Source: Chloroflexota bacterium
GTDB taxonomy: Bacteria; Chloroflexota; Limnocylindria; Limnocylindrales; CSP1-4
Length of the DNA: 9,366 bases
Reading direction: 5' to 3'
Assembly (NCBI GenBank): GCA_017860675.1
Contig: JAGDMV010000065.1
Coordinates: forward strand, 1-9,366
The notes beneath the pieces were generated by a model, which saw only the letters and a program-made list of their open reading frames with translations, did no database searches and was not told the origin of the DNA. Of this stretch, positions 1 through 5,502 are shown in pieces (position 1 is the stretch's first letter; every line of letters starts with the position of its first letter). Both the position numbers and the translations under genes were made by a program.

Positions 1-1332
1 GGAGATCGAGAACGAGAGGAAGATGCCGATCGAGTAGAGCGGGATCAGGCCCGCCACGGAGCCATCGAAGATGAGCACCAGCACCGAGGCAACGACCGCC
101 AGGACGATGATGCCCCAGCTGTAGGCAAGGCGGTCGCCCAGCAGGGCGAACTGGCGCGGCGCGTAGCCGTCGACCGCCAGCACCCGCGCCAGCCGCGGCG
201 CCCCATTGAAGCCGGTGTTGGCGGCCAGGATGAGGATCAGGGTGGTGACGACCTGGAAGGCGAGATAGGCCGGCCCGTTGCCGATCACGGCCCGGGTGGT
301 CTGCGAGATGAGCGTCTCCTGCTCGCTCATGTCGGGCGCGATCCCGAAGGCCCAGGCGAGGAACGACAGGCCGACGAAGATGACGCCCAGCAGAATGGCC
401 ATGACGGTCATCGTGTTGGCTGCGTTGCGGGGCTCGGGCGGCTTGAAGGCGGGCACCCCGTTGGTGATCGCCTCGGTCCCGGTGAGGGCCACCGAGCCGA
501 AGGCGAAGGCCCGGACGACGAGGAGGACGCTCAGCGCCTGCCAGCCCTCCGGCGGAGTCTCCATGGGAGGAGGGGTGAAGGTGACTGCCGGGTTGCCGGT
601 CAGGATCTGCACCAGGCCGATGGCGAGGATCGCCAGCGCCCCGAAGACGTACAGGTAGGTGGGCGTGGCGAACAGGTTGCCCGACTCGCGCAGGCCGCGC
701 AGGTTTGCCAGCGCCAGCAGGGCGATCGCCAGCACGCCAAGCTCGGCCCGCCAGGGCATCAGCTCGGGCATGAACGAGACGATCGCGGCGATCCCGGCGG
801 CGGTCGACACCGACACCGTCACCGTGTAGTCGAACAGGAGGGCTGCCGCGGCGATCAGCGCTGTGCCGCGGTTCAAATTCGCCCGGGCGACGGCGTACGC
901 CCCGCCGCCCGAGGGGTAGGCGAAGCAGACCTGGCGATACGAGGTCGCCACGATCAGCAGGAGGAGGGCGATCGCGAGCGCTACCGGCGGGCCCCAGACA
1001 AGAGCGGCGCCACCAGCCAGGACCAGGATCCGGAGGATCTCCTCCGAGGCATAGGTCGACGAGCTGATGGCGTCAGAGCTGAAGACGGCCAGTCCCTTCG
1101 TCTTCGAGACGCGCTCGCCGATCTCCTCCTCCGACGCGAGCGGCCGCCCGATCGCCAGCGCCTTGACCCGCGCCCAGGCGCGCCCGGCCGGGCTCCGCGG
1201 CGCGCTCGCCTGCGGGCGGGCCACCAGGGTGCCCGGGCCCGTCCAGCGGAAGTACGGGCTGTGGGGCCGTTCGACGCGGACCCGGCGGTCGCCCAGTTTC
1301 CGGCCCGGGAGCGGCCGCCGCCCGCCGATCAT
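1..1332 (-). CDS. KimA-type (KUP/APC superfamily) potassium or amino acid permease, C-terminus cut off by window edge
   Basis: An integral membrane transporter, 444 residues visible out of the roughly 600 or more usual for the family; translation runs off at base 1 near TM10. It resembles Bacillus subtilis KimA (YdaO), a proton-coupled K+ importer: FSSDAISSSTY at 84-94, AYPSGGGAY at 138-146, FDYTVTV at 167-173, ALTGTEA near 282-288, a later AANTGF, and LIPLYSIGIF ending the visible part. Residues recalled as K+ ligands in KimA (D36, Y43, D117, T121, T230, E233, Y377) align with D87, Y94, D168, T172, T284, E287 and Y433. The chosen ATG (1330-1332) is 10 bp after the phosphoesterase stop; it leaves about 50 extra Arg/Pro-rich N-terminal residues compared with KimA, so a later start such as GTG at residue 37 is possible. 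It is the last visible gene of the rsmG operon. K+ specificity is inferred; a generic APC amino acid permease is the alternative. Confidence 0.85.
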   Translation of the reverse strand, partial: MIGGRRPLPGRKLGDRRVRVERPHSPYFRWTGPGTLVARPQASAPRSPAGRAWARVKALAIGRPLASEEEIGERVSKTKGLAVFSSDAISSSTYASEEILRILVLAGGAALVWGPPVALAIALLLLIVATSYRQVCFAYPSGGGAYAVARANLNRGTALIAAAALLFDYTVTVSVSTAAGIAAIVSFMPELMPWRAELGVLAIALLALANLRGLRESGNLFATPTYLYVFGALAILAIGLVQILTGNPAVTFTPPPMETPPEGWQALSVLLVVRAFAFGSVALTGTEAITNGVPAFKPPEPRNAANTMTVMAILLGVIFVGLSFLAWAFGIAPDMSEQETLISQTTRAVIGNGPAYLAFQVVTTLILILAANTGFNGAPRLARVLAVDGYAPRQFALLGDRLAYSWGIIVLAVVASVLVLIFDGSVAGLIPLYSIGIFLSFSIS

Positions 1333-1342
1333 CAGTACGCCC

Positions 1343-2065
1343 TCACCGGCCCCGGTCCAGGCGATCGCCGAGCGAGCGCGGGAGGCCGGCGGCCTTGATT
1401 GCCGCCTGGACCTCCGCGATGGCGTAGGGCACCCGCAGCCAGGTCAGCGTCCCCAGCTCGCTGTCGAGGATGAGCGCGCTGGCGCGCGGGTCGCCGTCGC
1501 GCGGCTGGCCGACGCTGCCCGGGTTCACCAGGAGCCGCCCCTCGTCCAGGCGCACCGTCTCCCCGGGGGCCGGCCGGCGCAGCTCCGGGCCGCGGCGGCC
1601 CAGGACCCAGGCGACCGGGACGTGGGTGTGGCCGTGGAGGCACCAGCTGGTGGCGAAGGCGTCGAAGCTGAGGTCGGCGATCGACGAGGACCACACGTAC
1701 TCCCAGATCGGCTCGCGGGGGCTGCCGTGGACCAGGGTCGCACCCCCCTCCTCGCGACGCTCGGGGAGCTCTGCCAGCCAGGCCCGCGTCACGGCCGACA
1801 TGCGCCTCTGCGTCCAGGCGATGGCCTGCTGGGCCGCGGTGTTGAAGTACTCGACCTCGGCCCCGCCGAGGGCAGCCGCATCGTGGTTGCCCATGACCCC
1901 GATCGCGCCGCGCTCGGCCAGGCGCGCCACCACCTCGTCGGGGTGGGGGCCGTAGCCGACCACGTCGCCCAGGTGCCAGAGGGCGTCGACGTCGCCGAGG
2001 GCGGCCAGGACCGCTTCCAGGGCGGGCAGGTTGGAGTGGACGTCGGAGACGATGCCGATTCGCAT
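1343..2065 (-). CDS. Calcineurin-like metallophosphoesterase (YfcE/MJ0936-like)
   Basis: A 240-residue cytosolic dimetal phosphoesterase with the complete motif set: SDVHSN at 7-12 (D8, H10), HLGDVVGYGP at 31-40 (D34), GNHD at 59-62, VHGS at 112-115 (H113) and GHTH at 145-148. These residues bind two divalent metals, usually Mn or Fe, in this fold. The NPGSVGQPRDGDPRASA segment near 181-197 is typical of the small bacterial subgroup whose substrates are mostly unknown; phosphodiesters or phosphoserine/threonine are possible. The ATG at 2063-2065 is chosen because the family begins right at the first beta strand (MRIGIVSDVH); the frame stays open upstream but that sequence is unlike the family. 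It starts 5 bp after the rsmG stop and ends 10 bp before the permease, so it looks like the middle gene of one operon. No strong Shine-Dalgarno is visible, consistent with translational coupling. The physiological substrate cannot be told from the sequence. Confidence 0.93.
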   Translation of the reverse strand: MRIGIVSDVHSNLPALEAVLAALGDVDALWHLGDVVGYGPHPDEVVARLAERGAIGVMGNHDAAALGGAEVEYFNTAAQQAIAWTQRRMSAVTRAWLAELPERREEGGATLVHGSPREPIWEYVWSSSIADLSFDAFATSWCLHGHTHVPVAWVLGRRGPELRRPAPGETVRLDEGRLLVNPGSVGQPRDGDPRASALILDSELGTLTWLRVPYAIAEVQAAIKAAGLPRSLGDRLDRGR

Positions 2066-2070
2066 CGCCG

Positions 2071-2907
2071 TCAGCGTAGCAGGGCGTCGGTCCGCAGCGG
2101 GCGGTTGTGCGCGCCCCGGTCGGCCGCTGCCGGCCACGGGTGGCGCCGGCGCTCGGCCGGGGGCCGCGGCCAGCGGAGGTCGGTCGGCCCAGCCTTGCGC
2201 ACCGCGACCAGGACGTGGTCCTGGGCATGGGCCAGGCCGCCCGGGACGATCTCGATCTCCCCGCCGCCGAGAGCCGCCACGGCGCTGTGCGCGCGCGACC
2301 GCTCGCACGCCAGGTCACCAGACTTCCAGGCCAGGAGGAGGCCGCCCGGTACCAGCAGCGGGAAGGCGAGCTCGACCAGATCGGCAAGCGAGGCGACGGC
2401 CCGGGCTGTGACCGCCGGCCAGCGCTCGCGATGCCGGGCGTCGGCCGCCAGGGCCTCCGCTCGCACGGGCGCGACCTCGACCCGGTCGGCCAGCCCGAGC
2501 GCCGCGGTCGCCGTCCCCAGGAAGCGCGCCTTCTTGGCGATGGAGTCGACGAGGAGCGCCCGGCGTGCGGGCAGGACGACGGCGAGCGGTATGCCTGGCA
2601 CGCCCCCGCCGCTGCCCAGGTCCACGAACTCGTCGACGGCGCGGGCGCGGAGGAGCGCCACCCCGGCGAGGGCGTCGAGGGTGTGGCCGCGGACCGCCTC
2701 TGCCGGAGCGCGGATGGCGGTCAGGTTGACGGCCTCGGTCCAGGCCAGCAGCAGCCTGAGATGGTCGACCAGGGAAGTCCGTGCCGGCTGGTCGAGGTCG
2801 GCCAGGCCGAGGTCGCGCAGGCCGGCCTCGAGCACGGCGGTCGCCTCGGCCGGGAACTGGGGAAGACTGTCAACCCCGGCCGGGAGCGGCGCTCGGTCCG
2901 TCGTCAC
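2071..2907 (-). CDS. rsmG: 16S rRNA (guanine-527-N7)-methyltransferase RsmG (GidB)
   Basis: A 278-residue SAM-dependent methyltransferase that makes m7G527 in the 530 loop of 16S rRNA; loss of the enzyme is known to give low-level streptomycin resistance. Visible motifs: NLTAI at 61-65, the SAM-binding DLGSGGGVPGIPLA at 96-109, VDSIAKKARFL at 120-130 (canonical VES.KK..FL), TARAVASL at 167-174, and LLAWKSG at 191-197. The start is GTG at 2905-2907, preceded by AGGAGG five bases upstream; the frame is open far upstream but shows no family similarity there. The protein is longer than the usual 200-250 residues because of an N-terminal lead of about 20 residues and an Arg/Pro-rich C-terminal tail (about 240-278). 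The tail ends in HNRPL-like sequence where many homologues carry RRPG.P.K.PL. It is the first gene of an operon with the phosphoesterase and permease, preceded by a 400-bp non-coding region with DnaA-box-like sites. Confidence 0.95.
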   Translation of the reverse strand: MTTDRAPLPAGVDSLPQFPAEATAVLEAGLRDLGLADLDQPARTSLVDHLRLLLAWTEAVNLTAIRAPAEAVRGHTLDALAGVALLRARAVDEFVDLGSGGGVPGIPLAVVLPARRALLVDSIAKKARFLGTATAALGLADRVEVAPVRAEALAADARHRERWPAVTARAVASLADLVELAFPLLVPGGLLLAWKSGDLACERSRAHSAVAALGGGEIEIVPGGLAHAQDHVLVAVRKAGPTDLRWPRPPAERRRHPWPAAADRGAHNRPLRTDALLR

Positions 2908-2912
2908 GGGCC

Positions 2913-2918
2913 CCTCCT
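2913..2918 (-). promoter_or_regulatory. Strong Shine-Dalgarno of rsmG
   Basis: The minus strand reads AGGAGG followed by GGCCC and then GTG. This near-perfect anti-16S match at five-base spacing decides the GTG start at 2907 over the many upstream alternatives in an otherwise open frame. Confidence 0.75.
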
Positions 2919-2955
2919 CGTGGCGCACGGGCCCCGGACCGCGCCGCTCCCGGCC

Positions 2956-2992
2956 CAGACGGTCGTCGCAAGGGGCGGTCGGTTGCGGTCTG
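2956..2992 (-). other. Interrupted hairpin in the rsmG leader
   Basis: Outer arms CAGAC (2956-2960) and GTCTG (2988-2992) enclose inner arms CGCAA (2967-2971) and TTGCG (2983-2987), with an 11-base loop and a 6-base one-sided bulge at 2961-2966. It lies about 50 bases upstream of the rsmG start, within its predicted untranslated leader. There is no T tract, so it is not a classical terminator. Arms this short can arise by chance in GC-rich DNA. Confidence 0.35.
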
Positions 2993-3012
2993 CCGGTGGC
3001 CGTTCGGTTGTC

Positions 3013-3032
3013 GGCCGGGGTCTCCCCCGGCC
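3013..3032 (-). other. Perfect 8-bp GC hairpin with a GAGA tetraloop in RNA of the rsmG strand
   Basis: Arms GGCCGGGG (3013-3020) and CCCCGGCC (3025-3032) pair without mismatch around four bases, TCTC on plus and GAGA on minus. GAGA is a GNRA tetraloop, so the RNA from the minus strand would be unusually stable. It sits in the predicted 5' leader of rsmG. There is no T run, so a terminator is unlikely. Confidence 0.45.
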
Positions 3033-3082
3033 CGTCCCGGTCATCGTTCCCCGCCGCCGTCCCGCCGTCGATGCGGACCCGG

Positions 3083-3111
3083 ATCGTCCGTCCGCGGGAC
3101 GGCCGGGTCAA
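3083..3111 (-). promoter_or_regulatory. Candidate promoter for the rsmG operon
   Basis: On the minus strand TTGACC (3106-3111) is followed after exactly 17 bases by GACGAT (3083-3088). This is a good -35 and a weak -10 for a housekeeping sigma factor. Transcription would begin near 3076, giving a leader of about 170 bases before the rsmG GTG. A DnaA-box-like 9-mer lies just upstream of the -35, and a perfect palindrome fills the spacer. This is a by-eye motif call only. Confidence 0.35.
3088..3102. promoter_or_regulatory. Perfect palindrome CCGTCC-GCG-GGACGG, possible operator
   Basis: Six-base arms are separated by three bases, with exact dyad symmetry. The element lies between the proposed -35 and -10 of the rsmG promoter, a classic position for a repressor site. 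I recognise no regulator for this sequence, and GC-rich DNA produces such repeats by chance. Confidence 0.3.
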
Positions 3112-3116
3112 CCGGG

Positions 3117-3180
3117 TTATCCACCGCCGGGGCCATCGACGGGGTGGGATTGTGGACAAGCGCGGGCGAACGGTGGACAG
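3117..3180. promoter_or_regulatory. Cluster of three DnaA-box-like 9-mers upstream of rsmG
   Basis: TTATCCACC lies on plus at 3117-3125, TTGTCCACA on minus at 3151-3159, and CTGTCCACC on minus at 3172-3180. The middle one is a full match to the TT(A/G)TCCACA box used in high-GC bacteria; the first has one mismatch and the third has two. They are the only such sites I found in the window. The region is non-coding on both strands and adjoins rsmG, a gene often located near oriC. No clear AT-rich unwinding element, dnaA, dnaN, parA or parB is visible, so this may be part of an origin or a DnaA-controlled promoter region. Confidence 0.5.
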
Positions 3181-3307
3181 GGCGGCGCCCCGGACCTGGG
3201 GGCGAGCCACCGCCGGGAGCCCCGGCACGCGCCGCACCTGCACGTTCCGTGCTGCGCGAGGTTGCTCGAGGCCCGTCCGGCCGGGCGGTGTCGGGGCGAG
3301 ACCGGCC

Positions 3308-4810
3308 TCAGGCGGGGATGGCGTCGGGCGGCCCGCTTCGGCCCCGTCGCCGCATGGCCCGCAGCACGGCGCGCTCCTCGAGCTCCTGCTCCTCGGCCTC
3401 GACGGTGCGGGAAAGCGCAGCCGCGATGAGCTGCCGCGGCGGCGCCACGACCGCCGGCAGGACGAGGATGAAGGACGTGCCGCTGCCGACCACCGAGGCC
3501 AGGCCGAGATCGCCGCCCATGGCCCTGGCCAGGTCGCGGGCGATCGGAAGGCCCAGGCCCGTGCCGGCCACGCGCTCGTGGCCGTCGAGACGGACGAAGG
3601 GGGCAAAGACCCGCTCCCGGTCCGCGGGTGCGATGCCCGGGCCGTCATCGCGGACGACGGCCAGCGCGAGCCCGTCCTCGAGCCACGCCTCCAGCTCGAC
3701 CGTCCCGCCGGGAGCGAACTTGAGGGCGTTGGCCGCGAGGTTGGTGAGGACCTGCTCGACGCGGCGGCGGTCGGCGACGGCGGTCCGGATCCGCGGCGGC
3801 AAGTCGGCCCGCAGGCGTGTCCCGTTCTGGCCAGCGATCGGCGCCAGCCCGTCCAGCACCCGTCCGCATGCATCCGCGAGGGAGAACGGGGCGGTCGCCA
3901 GGCGGAGCGCTCCTGCCTCCAGGCGGGCCAGCTCGAGCAGGTCTCCCACGAGCTCGGCCATCGCGTCGACGATGGATCGCCCCCGTTCCAGGAAGTCGCG
4001 CGTGGTCGCCTCGTCGCCGACCTGGCCGTCGAGGAGCAGGTCGAGATACCCGCCGAGCCCGGTCAGCGGGGTGCGCAGCTCGTGGGCGGCAGTCGAGAGG
4101 AACCACGATCGCTCGGCCTCGCGCGAGCGGAGCACCGCCAGCTCGTCCTCCTCGACGATCCGAGTCGAGACGAGCGCGAGGGCGACGGCTGCGTGGCGGG
4201 CCAGGGCGCCCGGGAAGCGGGAAGCCAGCTCCTTTGCGCCGACCGGCACCGCCAGCTCCAGGCCCAGCTGAACGTGGTCGACGCCGGGAACCTCCACCGC
4301 CGCGTACGAGGGCCCAGCGGCGGCGGGGGCCGGGCGGCCGGGCGGGCCGGCCGGGGCCCCCCCAGGTGCGCCGGCCGCGGCAGCCCGCGGAAGCGGGGCT
4401 CCGGCCGACGCCGTGCGAGTGCGGACGGTGGTGATCGACGCCGGACCGGATGCGGCGCGCTCTGCCCGTGTCTGGGGCGCGTTCGCGTCGAGCCAGCGGG
4501 CGAGCGCCCGACCCTGCTCCTCGTCCTCGCGCCGGCCGATGGCCACCGCCACGTGACGCCGCTCGCGGCCGGCCATGACGGCCGCCCTTCGAGCGCCCGC
4601 GACCCGGGCGACGAGCCCGAGCAGGTCGGCCAGCTGCTGCTCGGCCGGGAGGTCGGCGGCAAGGATGTCGAGCGCCCTGGCGAGCAGGAGCCGCTCCTCG
4701 TGAGCGAGGCGGTCTGCATCGCGCCGGAATGTGCGCCGGCGCTCGGACAGGGGGCGCGGCGGACTGAGCATTGGCGGTGCGATGCGGAACGGGTCCGGCT
4801 GGGCGACCAC
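3308..4810 (-). CDS. Orphan sensor histidine kinase with a degenerate GAF-like N-terminal domain
   Basis: A 500-residue protein with a complete HisKA plus HATPase_c transmitter: H box FLSTAAHELRTPL with phospho-acceptor H243, N box NLAANALKFAPGG (358-369, N361), G1 DDGPGI (388-393), F box VFAPFVRL (401-408) and G2 GTGLGLPIARDLA (416-428). No transmembrane segment is visible, so it is probably cytosolic. Residues about 35-215 look like a GAF-type sensory domain interrupted by an Ala/Pro/Gly-rich stretch at roughly 133-168. The C-terminal 50 residues are an acidic then Arg-rich helix. No response regulator lies next to it, so its partner is unknown. The start is uncertain: GTG at 4808-4810 gives the longest form, ATG at residue 14 (4769-4771) is the alternative, and neither has a good Shine-Dalgarno. 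It runs in the same direction as csoR, 164 bp downstream of it. Confidence 0.9.
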   Translation of the reverse strand: MVAQPDPFRIAPPMLSPPRPLSERRRTFRRDADRLAHEERLLLARALDILAADLPAEQQLADLLGLVARVAGARRAAVMAGRERRHVAVAIGRREDEEQGRALARWLDANAPQTRAERAASGPASITTVRTRTASAGAPLPRAAAAGAPGGAPAGPPGRPAPAAAGPSYAAVEVPGVDHVQLGLELAVPVGAKELASRFPGALARHAAVALALVSTRIVEEDELAVLRSREAERSWFLSTAAHELRTPLTGLGGYLDLLLDGQVGDEATTRDFLERGRSIVDAMAELVGDLLELARLEAGALRLATAPFSLADACGRVLDGLAPIAGQNGTRLRADLPPRIRTAVADRRRVEQVLTNLAANALKFAPGGTVELEAWLEDGLALAVVRDDGPGIAPADRERVFAPFVRLDGHERVAGTGLGLPIARDLARAMGGDLGLASVVGSGTSFILVLPAVVAPPRQLIAAALSRTVEAEEQELEERAVLRAMRRRGRSGPPDAIPA

Positions 4811-4824
4811 GGCAAAAGGGTGCG

Positions 4825-4843
4825 CCCCTGCACCAGGCAGGGG
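4825..4843. other. Perfect 7-bp hairpin between csoR and the kinase
   Basis: CCCCTGC (4825-4831) and GCAGGGG (4837-4843) pair perfectly around a five-base loop. On the minus strand it follows csoR and ends about 14 bases before the kinase GTG; a TTTT lies 7 bases after the stem. It could be a weak csoR terminator or a leader structure of the kinase. The T run is too short and too far for a confident intrinsic terminator. I see nothing else in 4811-4974. Confidence 0.35.
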
Positions 4844-4974
4844 TATCCCTCCGAGCGGTGGCGTGGCCCGCCCGAAGGTACCGTGCTACGGCCCGGCGGC
4901 GCTCGGTCGCCGGTGGTGCGCGGGGGTACCACGGAACCCAGCGCTCAGCTGGATGGTGCCGCGGGTCGGTGTGC

Positions 4975-5331
4975 TCAGCCGCGCGTGGTTCCGCGGATCG
5001 GCCGGCCCAGCGAGCGCCGGACAACGTCCAGCACCTCCTCCACGTAGCGGTCGGCATCGCCGCGCTCGGCGGCCGTCCGTACACAGCCCTGGACGTGGTC
5101 CTCGAGGATCAGCAGCGCGACCGCGTCCACGGCCGCGCGGAGGGCGGACGTCTGCTGGAGGATGTCGACGCAGTACTCCTCGCGTTCGATCATCCGCGCG
5201 ATGCCGCGCACCTGGCCCTCGATCCGGCGGAGCCGTCGCAGGAGCTGCGCCCGGTCGCGGGTGTAGGCGTGGCGGAAGGTGGGGTCGGCTTCGGCGGCCG
5301 GCTCCCGGCCGGGCACCGCGGGCTCGGTCAT
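4975..5331 (-). CDS. csoR: CsoR-family copper-sensing transcriptional repressor
   Basis: A 118-residue all-helical DNA-binding protein of the CsoR/RcnR family, which in the copper branch releases DNA when Cu(I) binds. The core runs from RLRRIEGQVRGI to the C-terminus. Numbered from the chosen start, the copper ligands are C54 (in EYCVDIL), H79 and C83 (in EDHVQGC), spaced exactly as C36, H61 and C65 of Mycobacterium tuberculosis CsoR. The second-shell residues also match: Y53 (Y35) and E99 (E81). This supports Cu(I) rather than Ni/Co or formaldehyde sensing. The ATG at 5329-5331 is chosen because the conserved domain begins shortly after it; the frame is open to an ATG at 5469, but that extension is Pro-rich and would read through the candidate operator. 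No copper ATPase or chaperone gene is in the window. The divergent neighbour is the nuclease-like gene. Confidence 0.9.
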   Translation of the reverse strand: MTEPAVPGREPAAEADPTFRHAYTRDRAQLLRRLRRIEGQVRGIARMIEREEYCVDILQQTSALRAAVDAVALLILEDHVQGCVRTAAERGDADRYVEEVLDVVRRSLGRPIRGTTRG

Positions 5332-5432
5332 GGCCCGGACGGAGGCGGTTGCGGGCGGCGCCGGTTCCGGCCGGACGGCTGCGTGGGAGGGGCGCCGGAC
5401 GGGCGCCGGTTGGGCGGGCATCGTGCCTGCAT
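5328..5432 (-). CDS. Possible 34-residue leader ORF overlapping the csoR start
   Basis: An ATG at 5430-5432 opens a 34-codon frame rich in Pro, Arg and Gln (beginning MQARCPPNRR) whose TGA overlaps the csoR ATG as ATGA. GGAGGGG lies at Shine-Dalgarno distance before it, whereas the csoR ATG itself has no ribosome binding site. It could be a translated leader that delivers ribosomes to csoR. High-GC DNA yields such frames by chance, and the peptide has no recognisable domain. Confidence 0.3.
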   Translation of the reverse strand: MQARCPPNRRPSGAPPTQPSGRNRRRPQPPPSGP

Positions 5433-5451
5433 GATACTCCCCTCCGGTATC
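5433..5451. promoter_or_regulatory. Candidate CsoR operator
   Basis: The plus strand reads GATACTCCCCTCCGGTATC, with five-base arms GATAC and GTATC around nine GC-rich bases. On the minus strand the ATACC...GGGG..GTAT pattern closely follows known CsoR operators, which are GC-rich imperfect repeats flanked by ATAC/GTAT. It lies about 100 bp upstream of the csoR start and 51 bp from the first plus-strand ORF, so binding could control both directions. The minus strand also shows TATCAT at 5431-5436, a possible -10 overlapping the site. The assignment is by resemblance and position. Confidence 0.55.
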
Positions 5452-5488
5452 CATCGAGCGAGGAGGCACGCGCGCCCGGCGGAGCGGC

Positions 5489-5494
5489 TATCCT
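5489..5494 (+). promoter_or_regulatory. Possible -10 element (TATCCT) for the plus-strand operon
   Basis: TATCCT fits the TANNNT -10 pattern of GC-rich bacteria. Its end lies 8 bases before the ATG at 5503, so a transcript would begin at or next to that ATG and be leaderless. No recognisable -35 is present, so the call is weak. Confidence 0.25.
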
Positions 5495-5502
5495 TGGGCC
5501 CG

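Larger units (their letters stand above)
2908..3307. other. 400-bp non-coding region between the histidine kinase and rsmG
   Basis: This is the longest gene-free stretch of the window. It contains the DnaA-box-like cluster, the candidate rsmG promoter with its palindrome, and two leader hairpins, each listed separately. There is also a small perfect hairpin at 3240-3252 (GCACG-TTC-CGTGC) downstream of the kinase stop, without a T tract. Frames crossing the region are open only because of high GC; their translations are Arg/Pro-rich and resemble nothing I know. Confidence 0.7.

Noticed and set aside
3240..3252. Hairpin GCACG-TTC-CGTGC as terminator of the histidine kinase
   Set aside because: The stem is only 5 bp and no T run follows on either strand.
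2908..3873. In-frame upstream extension that would make RsmG a 600-residue fusion protein
   Set aside because: The extension runs antisense-frame through the kinase gene and the non-coding region and has no similarity to any domain; the GTG at 2907 has a strong ribosome binding site.
1067..5047. A 1326-codon open frame on the plus strand spanning most of the left block
   Set aside because: It lies antisense to five well-supported genes, its translation is Arg/Gly/Pro-rich with no domain, and such frames are a by-product of third-position GC bias.
5332..5469. Longer csoR starting at 5469, 5454 or 5421
   Set aside because: The added residues are Pro-rich and unlike the family, and the two longest forms would read through the candidate operator; the start at 5331 is the one that fits the domain, though 5421 cannot be fully excluded.
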